Positions 41,376-50,899 of a stretch of DNA of 64,000 nucleotides are shown here, piece by piece. The position numbers were made by a program, and so were the translations under genes. Numbering within the stretch: position 1 is the stretch's first letter; every line of letters starts with the position of its first letter. The DNA comes from Chryseobacterium oncorhynchi (GTDB lineage Bacteria; Bacteroidota; Bacteroidia; Flavobacteriales; Weeksellaceae), in NCBI RefSeq assembly GCF_002899895.1, contig NZ_PPEI02000003.1, forward strand, positions 62,001-126,000. The letters run 5' to 3'. The notes under the pieces are model-generated. The model made no database searches. It was not told where the DNA came from and saw nothing but the letters and a program-made list of their open reading frames with translations.

Positions 41376-44075
41376 TTATTTAAAATTGAATTTTACGCTA
41401 AACATAACCTGACTTGGGCGAAGCTGCATTGTTGTTTGGATAATTGTTGCATCTCCTACACTGATTTTTTCAAATACTTTTCTGTTGGCAATATTCATCC
41501 ACTTTAATTCAAAGTCAACTTTTTTCTTAGTCCAGCTAAATTGGTATGAAACATCAAAAAAGCCATTATTTAGTTTTGTATCCCCTAATTTTGAATTGAT
41601 TTGATCCCAGTAAAAACCTATTGTATGGCTTTCCAGTGGATAGAAGAATACATTCAAATTGTGTGTGTAACCCTCTGTTTTTCCTAAATTGTTTTGAATA
41701 ACTCCGTTAGACTGCTTATTCCATGATTTTGTCATGTTGAAATCTACACTCATCCAAGAGAAATAAGTGTTGTTGAATTTAAACCCTAAGGAGTTTGCAT
41801 CATTTTTAGTGCTAAGATCCTGTTCATTTCTTCTGGATTCGGATTTTGAATTGGTATTACTAAATGATAGGGAAGCGTTGGATTTAAATTTTGGAAAATA
41901 TTTTCCTATTTCTGCATAATAGCTATTGCTTGTTCTTTTATTCTCCCGTTCAATATATTCAATAACGCTAAAACCTAATTTGTTTACGGCACTGGAGGCC
42001 AATAAATTATTTTTAGCATCACTTAATCTATACCCCACATTAAAGAAAAGATTATTAAGTGGGTTTCTATATTCCAGTCTTACTCCTGCATTTTTTGTAG
42101 TTGTTTGTGGGATTGGGTTTTTAGGATTCATAACATTAAATCCTCCCGGACTTGTCAGAATATATCCGGCATAGGCGGTCTGTATATCTCCAAAATTATT
42201 GTTGATGCCTCCACTCATACTTGCTTTAAAGAAAGAAGCAAAAGAATATTGAGCAAAAATATTGGGGGTAAAGGTTACTTTACTTAAAGACTTTGAAACG
42301 TTTCTGAACTCATCCTCTGCTTTTATATTATTAAAATTTACAGGAAAGCTGGAAAATAAGCTCCATGCTTCTGATTTATAATTAATCCCAACAGAAGCCG
42401 ATGGATTAACTCTTGTGAATTTTAAATCATTTTCATATGCCGGAGTACTGAAATCAGGTTTGTTGTCATCTGTAATTCCATCAAAATTAGTGGTTAGCTT
42501 ATCTGTAGAAAAATCAATTCCGACTTGTGGCGTGAAAGTCCAGCCTTTTGTAGAAAAGCTGATGTTTGCTGAATGGGATGTATCTAAACTTTTAATTCTG
42601 AAACTTTGTAAAGCGGTAGATCCGGGTGTGAACTTAATGGTTGTAAATGCATCTGTTGCTTCCTCTCGATAAGGAAACTGCAAATAATTGGCAGGGGAAA
42701 TTTCCAGAATTTGTTTGTCATTCTGATAACTGATATAGGATTTGAAATTTACCATTTTCTCTTTCCAGGGGATAATTGTACTCAAGGAGTTCTGAAATGA
42801 TGTAGTAGGTGATTCCAAAGCTTCATTTCCAAATCTATCACTTCTTTCCGCAACAGCCCGGTCTGCATTCCAAAACTGAGAAAAAGTGGTAGTGTTTTTA
42901 AAGAATCCTTTTTTAGCATTTTTAGTAAAAATCAACTCTCCTTTTAATTTATCTGTATAAAAGTTATTCAGAAATCTGGTGTTATATTGTGTTCCTTGTT
43001 GAATATCTGTAGTAATACTGTTTGATTCTCTTTCTACCGCGTTATTAGTATAGTTGGCACTGGCCTTAAGCTCCCATTCTTTTTTCTTGTCAATATTGGT
43101 AAGGTAATTGGCAGAAAGGTAATGTACGTTATTCAGTAAATATCTTTTTACCGGAAGATTGGGGGCTTCAGCATTTTCTACACTTAGCCAGTTATTTTGA
43201 GAGATATTTGATCTTTTCCCTTCCCATCCGCTTCCAAAAGCTAAAATATTTCCCTCATTTTCAACCTGCTCGCCCATGTTATTGGTTTTATAGTTGACTA
43301 CCCATTGGCTTTTCTGTCCGAAAAACATGGGTGTCAATTTTACATTCCAAAGCCATGGATCTCCAAAACCGGTTCCTACTTCTCCTCTACCCGTCATGGT
43401 TACGGAGTTTTTAAGTTTTATGTTGATTGCTGCCTGATCAGAGGGTACTTTATCCTGAAGAATTTTTACCGGTTGGTGGTTTTCAAGGACTTCTACCTTT
43501 TGTACAGCATCTTTTGGAAGTGAGTTGTTGATAGTACCATATCCCCCTTCCATAAGGTCTTTTCCATTCACATAGAATTTATTGATGGCATTTCCTTGGT
43601 AAAGAATGGTTCCATCTGTATTGACTTCAATACCCGGAATCTTTTTCATTACATCTGCTAGGGTTCTGTCGTTTTTGCTGTTGAATGCCTTTAGATCATA
43701 AGAGATGGTGTCTCCTCTTGCCGTAATCATTTTGGTTTTCAACTGTACTTCCTTTATTTCTGTAGCCTCAGACTGCATTTTAAAATTCAGAACCTGATCA
43801 CTATTTCCGACCTGTTTTGTAAGAGGTTTTTGGTTGAATGCTTTTACCTTAAGGTCCACGTTGGGTTCTGGAGAAGTAAAAGTCACCTTGTATTCTCCTT
43901 TAGAGTTGGTAATTCCATAGGCAAGAATGGCATCTTTACCAGGCTCTTCAATGGTTACACTGGCACTTGGTATAGCTACCCCGTCATCATCAGTGATCTT
44001 TCCTGAAACCGTTTTCTGTGCAAATGTAAACACAGTAAAAAAAAGCATCAGAAATAGGGAAATATTTTTTTTCAT
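41376..44075 (-). CDS. Outer-membrane receptor-like protein with carboxypeptidase-regulatory domain
   Basis: An 899-residue outer-membrane barrel protein. A signal peptide ends in TFAQ; a CarboxypepD-regulatory-like domain follows (about 20-115), then a plug-like region (LADVMKKIPGIEVNTDG, INKFYVNGKDL) and a long barrel ending in VKFNFK. It belongs to the TonB-receptor-like proteins that accompany GLPGLI proteins in Bacteroidota. Promoter DNA is shared with the GLPGLI gene at 39759-40667. A 7-base-arm palindrome (TGATTAA/TTAATCA, 44086-44103) lies in its leader. Substrate unknown. Confidence 0.87.
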   Translation of the reverse strand: MKKNISLFLMLFFTVFTFAQKTVSGKITDDDGVAIPSASVTIEEPGKDAILAYGITNSKGEYKVTFTSPEPNVDLKVKAFNQKPLTKQVGNSDQVLNFKMQSEATEIKEVQLKTKMITARGDTISYDLKAFNSKNDRTLADVMKKIPGIEVNTDGTILYQGNAINKFYVNGKDLMEGGYGTINNSLPKDAVQKVEVLENHQPVKILQDKVPSDQAAINIKLKNSVTMTGRGEVGTGFGDPWLWNVKLTPMFFGQKSQWVVNYKTNNMGEQVENEGNILAFGSGWEGKRSNISQNNWLSVENAEAPNLPVKRYLLNNVHYLSANYLTNIDKKKEWELKASANYTNNAVERESNSITTDIQQGTQYNTRFLNNFYTDKLKGELIFTKNAKKGFFKNTTTFSQFWNADRAVAERSDRFGNEALESPTTSFQNSLSTIIPWKEKMVNFKSYISYQNDKQILEISPANYLQFPYREEATDAFTTIKFTPGSTALQSFRIKSLDTSHSANISFSTKGWTFTPQVGIDFSTDKLTTNFDGITDDNKPDFSTPAYENDLKFTRVNPSASVGINYKSEAWSLFSSFPVNFNNIKAEDEFRNVSKSLSKVTFTPNIFAQYSFASFFKASMSGGINNNFGDIQTAYAGYILTSPGGFNVMNPKNPIPQTTTKNAGVRLEYRNPLNNLFFNVGYRLSDAKNNLLASSAVNKLGFSVIEYIERENKRTSNSYYAEIGKYFPKFKSNASLSFSNTNSKSESRRNEQDLSTKNDANSLGFKFNNTYFSWMSVDFNMTKSWNKQSNGVIQNNLGKTEGYTHNLNVFFYPLESHTIGFYWDQINSKLGDTKLNNGFFDVSYQFSWTKKKVDFELKWMNIANRKVFEKISVGDATIIQTTMQLRPSQVMFSVKFNFK

Positions 44076-44087
44076 ATTTACTATTTG

Positions 44088-44128
44088 ATTAATTAGTTAA
44101 TCATTGTGGTTTTTCGTTACACTTTTTT
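44088..44128 (-). promoter_or_regulatory. Promoter region shared with the GLPGLI gene
   Basis: Counterpart of 40680-40720 with the same TTAATTAG to GTTACA spacing of 27 bases. It ends about 13 bases from the start codon at 44075. Confidence 0.55.
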
Positions 44129-44532
44129 AAAGATGCATTTTATCTTCGAAAGTTAAATCATATCACTACAAGCATCGTCATAATTTTGATTTTATTAAGG
44201 ACAGAAAAGATCCTTAGTTTTTAGATTTGCAGAGATAAAATTTATGGTTTTTTATTCAAAATCACCATTCATTGAATAATTAAACACATAACAGCCACAT
44301 TATCAGCGTTTAAATTAATTGTAAAAAATAGTGTATTTTATTCTCAAATTAAAAATATTTAGCTGATTTACAATAATTAAAATTTAAATTAAAAACACTG
44401 CTTTATTTATTGAATTAATATAACTCAACAGCCATTTATTCTTTATTTTATCAACTTTACCCAAGTTCTTTCCTTTAAGTAAAATCAATATTTTAGGCGC
44501 TGAATAGATTTCTATTCATTAAATAGTGTTTT

Positions 44533-44561
44533 TACCCTGTACATTGTTGCAGGGTATTTTT
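44533..44561 (+). terminator. Orphan terminator in a 650-base gene-free stretch
   Basis: Stem TACCCTG/CAGGGTA followed by five T residues, 165 bases upstream of the JmjC-like gene. A TAGATTTG box lies at 44222-44229. A small RNA of about 325 bases between them, or an attenuator, is possible. The rest of 44129-44725 is extremely AT-rich with no supportable ORF. Confidence 0.5.
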
Positions 44562-44725
44562 GTTGATATTTATATAAGAAAAATGGCTTTTTTATCACAA
44601 AATAAAAAAATAATTATTTTAATTGATTCTAAATAATAAATTAAACTTAAGGTATATATTAAAAAAAGCTTAAATCTGGGTTCGTAAATAATTATTTAAT
44701 AATTTTGTAACATAAAATTTACAAA

Positions 44726-45607
44726 ATGGGAATAATTTTAAAGCCTATAGATATTGTAGATGATATTTCTAAAGAAGAATTCTACGAAAAATATCTAAAG
44801 CCAAGAAGGCCCGTTGTCATCAAAAATATGGCAAAAAACTGGCCGGCTTACCAAAAATGGACGATGGAATACATGAAAGAGGTCGTAGGAGATGTGGAAG
44901 TTCCATTATATGACAGTTCAAAGGCAGATCCCTCTGCTCCCATCAATGCTTCTGCAGCCAAAATGAAGTTCAGTGATTATATAGATCTTATCCAGCGTGA
45001 ACCTACTGATCTAAGAATTTTCCTGTTCGACCCTATAAAATATGCTCCAAAGCTTCTTGAAGATTATATTTCTCCCAAAAAATTAATGGGAGGCTTCCTT
45101 GATAAGTATCCTAATATGTTCTTTGGAGGAAAAGGATCTGTAACATTTCTCCATTTTGATATAGATATGGCGCATATTTTCCACACTCACTTTAATGGAA
45201 GGAAGCGTGTTCTTCTTTTTGATTATAAATGGCGAGAAAGATTATATCAAATTCCATATGCTACGTATGCTCTTGAGGATTATGATATTGAGAACCCTGA
45301 CCTTACAAAATTTCCCGCATTGGATGGTGTAGAGGGTATTGAATGCTTCCTTGAGCATGGAGATACTTTGTTTATGCCTACAGGATGGTGGCATTGGATG
45401 AAGTATCTGGATGGTTCATTCTCTATTTCATTAAGAGCTTGGGACAAATCGTGGGCAGTAAAGGCGCATTCTCTATGGAATCTTACTGTACAGCGTAAAT
45501 TTGATGATATCATGAAGTCCAATTTCAGAAATAAATATATGGACTGGAAAGAAAAGGTTGCCATCAAAAGAGCAGAAATAGCTTTAAAAAGAGGCCTTCC
45601 AAAATAA
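44726..45607 (+). CDS. Cupin-like (JmjC-type) oxygenase domain protein
   Basis: A 293-residue protein of the cupin_8/JmjC type. Fe(II) ligands appear as H and D in FLHFDIDMAHIFHTH and a distal H in PTGWWHWMKYL; the 2-oxoglutarate-binding K/R region RKRVLLF follows the first pair. The N-terminal KPRRPVVIKNMAKNWPA is characteristic of this family. It may hydroxylate a protein or small molecule. It is transcribed alone with its own terminator. Confidence 0.88.
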   Translation: MGIILKPIDIVDDISKEEFYEKYLKPRRPVVIKNMAKNWPAYQKWTMEYMKEVVGDVEVPLYDSSKADPSAPINASAAKMKFSDYIDLIQREPTDLRIFLFDPIKYAPKLLEDYISPKKLMGGFLDKYPNMFFGGKGSVTFLHFDIDMAHIFHTHFNGRKRVLLFDYKWRERLYQIPYATYALEDYDIENPDLTKFPALDGVEGIECFLEHGDTLFMPTGWWHWMKYLDGSFSISLRAWDKSWAVKAHSLWNLTVQRKFDDIMKSNFRNKYMDWKEKVAIKRAEIALKRGLPK

Positions 45608-45610
45608 GTA

Positions 45611-45640
45611 AAAAGACGTTTCAACTGAAACGTCTTTTTT
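45611..45640. terminator. Bidirectional terminator
   Basis: Perfect 12-base stem AAAAGACGTTTC/GAAACGTCTTTT with loop AACT. Confidence 0.85.
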
Positions 45641-45666
45641 TAGTTTATTATTTGATTTACAGCATA

Positions 45667-47391
45667 TTACAACACCCTATAAACAGGATACTGCCTAAAG
45701 GTTTTTTCTTCAAAATAAGGAGAATGTCTGTAGACCCAATCCAGCTGTGATTCTCCATCTTCAGATAGTTTTTTATCTGATCTTTTAGCTTCTTCAAAGG
45801 CTTCTTTTAGCTTTTTATCATTTTTCAACAGTTCTGCAGCGGTATCTTCAAAAATATAGGCTGAATAATATTCTTTCTGAGCGAGAATTCCATCAAAAAA
45901 ATTCCAATTAAAAAAAGAGTCTAACGCTTCAGGTTCAAGGGTTTCAATAATATATTTTATACCAGGCTGATCTGTAGAAACCATGTAATCCCCTGTAGTA
46001 AATGTTCTATTTTTAGAAGCTTTGTCAACTGTGGTTTCATAATGCAGATAATGTCCTTCGTAAGGATTTTTTACTGTTTTAAAATCTCTGATCTTGTAAG
46101 ATTCTACTAAGACAACGCTGTCTTTTTGAATAGGTTTCATCTGAATTCCGTTTCTTTTAAATTCATCAATAACCCTGTATTGTGACTGTGGAATTATATA
46201 GTATTTAGGAATGGTAATATATCCTGTAGGAACAGCTGTGGTAAAAAGCTTTATGTTTTTTGTAAAGGGTTTGCTTCTGTCATAATAGAGTCTTGGTTTT
46301 CCGGAAACTTCACTGGGTTTATATTTTCCTTCGTAGCCCTTAAAATCCATCGTTGTAAACTTTGTAGAGTCGATTTTCCATCGGATTCCGTATTGTTTTC
46401 CTGCCTGATATTGTTTCAGATTATCCAGACGAAGCTGTTTTATTTTTTGATAATCTTTGTCTAAATTCTGCAGATTAACCAGCATATATTTATAGGTAGC
46501 ATCTACTCTTTTGTCATAGGGCTTCAGCATATGGGTCTCAGGAACAGTTCCCAATGAATTGAACAAAGTGGTATACCCTGTAGAATATCTTGGAGAGTCT
46601 TCAAAAGAAGCAAAACCAACTTCGGGAACATCACCGTGAATGTTTACGTAAGGTGTACTTTCATATCCTAATTTCTTCATATCATCAAGGTTTTTAGCTT
46701 GATAGTCGTTATAAAAATAGGCACCAAGAACATTTCCCAAACGTTCCTTAAATGTTGAAATATAAGTAAATGTGTATTGATAGTCTGCCCCATTACTTAC
46801 GTGATTGTCAATAAAAACATCGGGTTGTAACCATTGATAAATTTCCTGAAAGCTTCTGGCATTTTTAGAGTCTGCCTTAATGAAGTCTCTATTCAGGTCG
46901 TAGTTTCTTGCATTTCCCCTAAAACCATATTGTTCCGGTCCGTTCTGATTAGCTCTGGAATGGGATCCTCTATTCAGCATTCCGCTGACATTGTAGGCAG
47001 AAATAGCAGCTATAACAAAGTTTTGTGGGGTCTTAATCTTCTTGGTTGCCAGATCACGCATCAACATCATAGTTGCATCAATTCCATCGGGTTCTCCGGG
47101 ATGGATTCCGTTATTGACGAAGAGAATCGCTTTATTTTTTCTCAGTTTATCAATATCCTTTTCTGGAAATGGATTATAAACGACAACATAAATGGGTTTC
47201 CCATTATCGTCTTCTCCTTTTTTAAGATACTGAATGGTATTAAAATTTTTGGCTAAATCTTCATAATAAGAATTCATCTCATCATAGGTAACGGTTTGGT
47301 TACCATTTCCTTTCTCAAAAGGAGTCTGAAATGTTTTCTGAGCAAAAAGTAGAGACGAACTCAGTGTAAGCAGGAGGTATTTCAGTTTCAT
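45667..47391 (-). CDS. M14-family zinc carboxypeptidase
   Basis: A 574-residue secreted or periplasmic peptidase. A signal peptide ends in LFAQ. The M14 zinc ligands are in NNGIHPGEPDG (H and E) and IDNHVSNG (H); NARNYDLNRDF carries the substrate-binding N/R pair, and PETHML the likely catalytic region. The long C-terminal part (about 330-574) has no family I recognise. It trims C-terminal residues from peptides. It stands alone. Confidence 0.9.
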   Translation of the reverse strand: MKLKYLLLTLSSSLLFAQKTFQTPFEKGNGNQTVTYDEMNSYYEDLAKNFNTIQYLKKGEDDNGKPIYVVVYNPFPEKDIDKLRKNKAILFVNNGIHPGEPDGIDATMMLMRDLATKKIKTPQNFVIAAISAYNVSGMLNRGSHSRANQNGPEQYGFRGNARNYDLNRDFIKADSKNARSFQEIYQWLQPDVFIDNHVSNGADYQYTFTYISTFKERLGNVLGAYFYNDYQAKNLDDMKKLGYESTPYVNIHGDVPEVGFASFEDSPRYSTGYTTLFNSLGTVPETHMLKPYDKRVDATYKYMLVNLQNLDKDYQKIKQLRLDNLKQYQAGKQYGIRWKIDSTKFTTMDFKGYEGKYKPSEVSGKPRLYYDRSKPFTKNIKLFTTAVPTGYITIPKYYIIPQSQYRVIDEFKRNGIQMKPIQKDSVVLVESYKIRDFKTVKNPYEGHYLHYETTVDKASKNRTFTTGDYMVSTDQPGIKYIIETLEPEALDSFFNWNFFDGILAQKEYYSAYIFEDTAAELLKNDKKLKEAFEEAKRSDKKLSEDGESQLDWVYRHSPYFEEKTFRQYPVYRVL

Positions 47392-47483
47392 TAACGTATT
47401 ATTTTCAGGATTTAAAATTAGTCAATATGAAGTTGTCAGAAAAAGTAAAATGACAAAAAGGCAAAATTGTTCTGTAAAAATGA

Positions 47484-47514
47484 AAAACCCCATAGGTTTT
47501 GAAAACGTATGAGG
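47484..47514 (-). terminator. Terminator after the metallophosphoesterase gene
   Basis: Leftward stem CCTCATA/TATGGGG followed by a T run. Confidence 0.65.
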
Positions 47515-47530
47515 CTTATTTAAAAAATCA

Positions 47531-48259
47531 TTAATTCCTTCCTTTTTCATCAGGGTATAGGGATGGAAGCGGATCACTTTGCCAGAATTCTCTAGTGTCT
47601 ATATCCATAATGGATAGGGCTCCTGTGAAAGCCGCTCCGGTATCCATATTCCAGACATTAGCTTTGTTAGTTGGTATTTTACTTCCAATATCCAATGTTG
47701 GGGTATGCCCGATAAATATTTCCTTGAATAAAAGCAGCCTTTTAGGGTATAATTCAGAATTCCTTTCTAATTTTTTATCCATTGCTACTGCTGTTTCCCA
47801 AAGGGTTCTATCCCAACGGTAGTTACTGGAATACACTTCTTTTTCAGGACCGTGCATGGAAGCATATCCTGCATGAATAAACAGTCGGTTCTGATCATCC
47901 ACATGATAGCTTTTCATTCTTTGAAAGAACTCAAGATGATTATCCAGAACTTCCAGCGGATACTCTGCATAGCTTTCTACTGTGCTTTTTCCACCATTAA
48001 AAAGCCACATATCAGGACTTTGTCCCAATGCCAGCCAATCTTCACACCAGACATCATGATTTCCTTTGATGAAAATACATTCCTGCTTTTGAGAAAGGTC
48101 TATTAGAAACTGAATAATTCGGGAAGATTCACTCCAGCCATCTACATAGTCTCCCAGGAAGATCAATTTATCATTTGGAGTAACCTCAGCACGTTCAAAA
48201 ATCTGCTGTAATGCTTTAAATCCTCCGTGGATATCACCTATTACTAAAGTTCTGTTCAT
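47531..48259 (-). CDS. Metallophosphoesterase (Ser/Thr phosphatase-like)
   Basis: A 242-residue calcineurin-type phosphoesterase from the ATG at 48259; a GTG five codons earlier is less likely. All motifs are intact: GDIHG, GDYVDG, GNHD, and distal histidines in FIHAGYA and FIGHTPT. It is close to bacterial PPP-type phosphatases that remove phosphate from proteins or nucleotides. It ends the NAD/ADP-ribose cluster; with KptA next to it, a role in processing phosphorylated ADP-ribose or RNA ends is conceivable. A degraded form of the cluster operator lies over its start. Confidence 0.88.
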   Translation of the reverse strand: MNRTLVIGDIHGGFKALQQIFERAEVTPNDKLIFLGDYVDGWSESSRIIQFLIDLSQKQECIFIKGNHDVWCEDWLALGQSPDMWLFNGGKSTVESYAEYPLEVLDNHLEFFQRMKSYHVDDQNRLFIHAGYASMHGPEKEVYSSNYRWDRTLWETAVAMDKKLERNSELYPKRLLLFKEIFIGHTPTLDIGSKIPTNKANVWNMDTGAAFTGALSIMDIDTREFWQSDPLPSLYPDEKGRN

Positions 48260-48331
48260 TTTGTTATTTTTCACTTATCATTTGACGGGAATCTACATTT
48301 TTTATGGCTTCAATCAAGCTTTTTATTCTTT

Positions 48332-48874
48332 CTATTTTGATATATATTTTGAATCTACAAACTCAGTCAGCCATACTCCATTGGCAGATTGATAAAAGAA
48401 CAGCCCATCTTCATGCATTGTCCCGGTTCTAATGGTCAGAATAATGGGTTTCCCGTGTCTCATTCCCACCTTTGTAGCGGTCTCTTTATCAGCACTTAAG
48501 TGCACGTGTTGACGGCTTCTTTTTTCGATTCCTTTTTCTAAAATGGAAGAAATATTGGTTTCTGCGGTTCCATGATAAAGAAATTCAGGCGGTTGTAATG
48601 TTTCCAGGGCCAGATCTATATCAATAGAATGTCCCTGGCTGGCTCTGATTTTGGTTTTATCATCATTAAAAGCAAACCTTTTTTTATTATTGGTTTCCAC
48701 TACCTCATCCAGTTCCTCCAAGGTAAAATGCATCCTTTTTTTAGCTGATTTTGTTCTCAGCTCTTCTACATCTGCCCAGCCGTTTTCATCCAGCTTTAGT
48801 CCTATACTTTCAGGTTGGTGCCTTAGAATAAGGCTTAAAAATTTACTTATTTTCTTTGTTTCTATTTCGTTCAT
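48332..48874 (-). CDS. kptA: RNA 2'-phosphotransferase
   Basis: KptA/Tpt1 uses NAD+ to remove an internal 2'-phosphate from RNA, forming ADP-ribose 1''-2''-cyclic phosphate. The 180-residue protein has the N-terminal domain SKFLSLILRHQPESIGLKLD and the ART-type catalytic domain with LYHGTAETN, RSRQHVHLS and GMRHGKPIIL carrying the His and Arg residues that bind NAD and the phosphate. Length is standard. It overlaps the next upstream gene by 4 bases, inside an operon with a sirtuin and an ADP-ribosylglycohydrolase. Confidence 0.95.
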   Translation of the reverse strand: MNEIETKKISKFLSLILRHQPESIGLKLDENGWADVEELRTKSAKKRMHFTLEELDEVVETNNKKRFAFNDDKTKIRASQGHSIDIDLALETLQPPEFLYHGTAETNISSILEKGIEKRSRQHVHLSADKETATKVGMRHGKPIILTIRTGTMHEDGLFFYQSANGVWLTEFVDSKYISK

Positions 48875-49959
48875 GGTTTGTTTTTTAATTTTTTAATAAG
48901 ATGTCTAATCGTAAAATAATCCTGTTTCATCTGATCATAAACTGATCTTTCCTCTTCGGATATTCCTGTCAGAATTCTTTTCTGTTCAAAATAATAACGT
49001 TCAAAATCTTCATCGCTGGTATCTTTTTTTTCTTCCATATCCAGATATTCCCTAATAATTGCTTCATCAAGATTATACGAAAGCAATTGCTCCTTGATAT
49101 AGTTTGCCCAAAAAGAATCTTCATCATACTGCTCTTTCCGAAGCTCAGCAATTTTCTTTTTGCTATCCTCTGTTATCAGATAATCATTGAGTTTCCTCCA
49201 CAAAAAATCTTCAATAAGCCCTTCCCCAAACTCCCCGCGATCTACCATATACTCCGGATCATAAGTCTTTAGATACCGTATAAAGTTTTCGTTTTTATTA
49301 GGGTAAATAAATACGTTCCTAAGATACATTCCTAAACCGAAAAGACCTCCCAGACTGTCAAACTTTGAGGCTAATGATTTATTCTTGATTTCATTGATGT
49401 TATCTTCACTTAACTCTTCATTAATCAAAAAACCAACTACTTCTTCCAAAGTATTTATTTTTGACCGTTTCTCATCATAATATTTTGCAGAAGCGTCTTC
49501 TTCTTCATCGGTAAGTTCGGATATATTATCATCAGAGTCAATTTCTCGTTCAAAATAATCATAAGGAATGATTTCTCTGTTATTTGTATCCAAATATGTC
49601 TTTAACCTGAATTCAAAAAACCTTTTTTCATTTTCTAATATCCCCATGATGTCCTGACTGAGATCTTTGTTCTTTCCAAAAAAACCGATGATCTTAATCT
49701 TATCCTCAATCAAAGAATTAACATTATCTAAATCTTCAGTTCCTTTAGTAATTATTTCTCCCTCATTAAGCGTAGTAAAGTAAGATATGTCTTTCTTGTT
49801 TATTTCAAATTTTACAAGAAATTGTAAATGCTCTTCAGAAATTCCCGGCATCTTTCCAATGTAAAAATGCAGTGGAAGATAACAAGGAAACTCTTTAAAG
49901 TTCTTGTTCTTAATTTCCAACAATTCCTTTTCTGAAATAAGGCTATATAGTTCTATCAA
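48871..49959 (-). CDS. Hypothetical protein with DUF6794-like C-terminal region
   Basis: A 362-residue soluble, acidic protein. Residues about 170-265 (TLEEVVGFLINEELSEDN, then LGMYLRNVFIYP) resemble the small DUF6794 domain. The N-terminal ~75 residues (LYSLISEKELLEIK, FKEFPCYLPLHFYI) loosely follow the order seen in the crystallin-J1-like protein at 52304-52720, so a shared ADP-ribosyl fold is a possibility, not a result. It overlaps kptA by 4 bases and the ADP-ribosylglycohydrolase gene by 17 bases, so it is firmly part of this operon. Function unknown. Confidence 0.7.
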   Translation of the reverse strand: MIELYSLISEKELLEIKNKNFKEFPCYLPLHFYIGKMPGISEEHLQFLVKFEINKKDISYFTTLNEGEIITKGTEDLDNVNSLIEDKIKIIGFFGKNKDLSQDIMGILENEKRFFEFRLKTYLDTNNREIIPYDYFEREIDSDDNISELTDEEEDASAKYYDEKRSKINTLEEVVGFLINEELSEDNINEIKNKSLASKFDSLGGLFGLGMYLRNVFIYPNKNENFIRYLKTYDPEYMVDRGEFGEGLIEDFLWRKLNDYLITEDSKKKIAELRKEQYDEDSFWANYIKEQLLSYNLDEAIIREYLDMEEKKDTSDEDFERYYFEQKRILTGISEEERSVYDQMKQDYFTIRHLIKKLKNKP

Positions 49960-50899
49960 TGTTGTACAATTTTTTAGCTAATCTTTCACACAATACTTCA
50001 ATATTATCTTTCCTCATCAGCTCGGAAATCCATTCTTTAGGAATATCTTCATATCCATAATAAATTCCTGCAATGCCTCCTGTAATGGCTCCTGTGGTGT
50101 CTGTATCTTCTCCTAGGTTTACAGCTTTTAAAACAGCCTTAGAATAACTTTCTGAATTTAGAAAACACCATAGAGACGCTTCCAGGCTGTGTAAGACATA
50201 TCCGCTACTTTTAATTTCATCTTCGGAATAACCAGAAATATCCTTTTTCAAAATTCTATTAAAAAGCTCAATTTCATTCGGGTTAAAACCCTGTTCTTCA
50301 GAATATTTCAATGCTACTTTCTGTGTATAAGTATATGCTTCTTTTTTGCGGTGTCCTTTCAACAATTGGATGGCAAAAATTACATAGATAAAGCATGCAA
50401 AAACAGAACGAAAATGACCGTGAGTAATTGATGAAACTTCTTTTACTGTATGATAAACCTTTTGGATATCATTTTCTTTTTCAAGATAAAAAGCAAGGGG
50501 AAGAATCCTCATTAGAGAACCGCTTCCGTTGTCTTCTTCAAAGATATTTCCTGAAAATCTGGCACTTTCACCTTTAATAAGTCTCGCAATGGAATGCCTT
50601 GTTGTTCCCCCTATATCGAAAAGTTTTCCATGGGCGGTCCAATGTCCATATTTATTCCATTTTACAAAGCTTTGTCCTATCTTTTCAAGATCATATCCTT
50701 TTGTAAGTTCTTCAGCAACGCAGAGCGTCAACGAGCTATCGTCACTCCATGTTCCTTTAGGCTGATTCCAGGACATAAATTCAAGCATTTTAGTTACTGG
50801 AAATTTCTTTAAATCCTCTCTTTTCTTAAACTCTACCGGAACACCGAGGGCATCACCAATACAGACACCAATAATTCCGGCCTTAACTTTATTTTCCAT
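49943..50899 (-). CDS. ADP-ribosylglycohydrolase (DraG-like)
   Basis: A 318-residue enzyme of the ADP-ribosyl-hydrolase family, which removes ADP-ribose from modified proteins or nucleic acids or cleaves ADP-ribose derivatives. The Mg-binding motifs are visible: GVCIGDALGVPVEF, GTWSDDSSLTLC and LGEDTDTTGAITGGIAG. Nothing essential seems missing. Its ATG touches the sirtuin stop by one base and its end overlaps the unknown gene downstream, showing coupled translation. Confidence 0.94.
   Translation of the reverse strand: MENKVKAGIIGVCIGDALGVPVEFKKREDLKKFPVTKMLEFMSWNQPKGTWSDDSSLTLCVAEELTKGYDLEKIGQSFVKWNKYGHWTAHGKLFDIGGTTRHSIARLIKGESARFSGNIFEEDNGSGSLMRILPLAFYLEKENDIQKVYHTVKEVSSITHGHFRSVFACFIYVIFAIQLLKGHRKKEAYTYTQKVALKYSEEQGFNPNEIELFNRILKKDISGYSEDEIKSSGYVLHSLEASLWCFLNSESYSKAVLKAVNLGEDTDTTGAITGGIAGIYYGYEDIPKEWISELMRKDNIEVLCERLAKKLYNIDRTI

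Noticed and set aside
44583-44636. 17-codon ORF starting MAFLSQNKK in the long gene-free stretch
   Set aside because: Short, very AT-rich, no ribosome-binding or promoter signal of its own.
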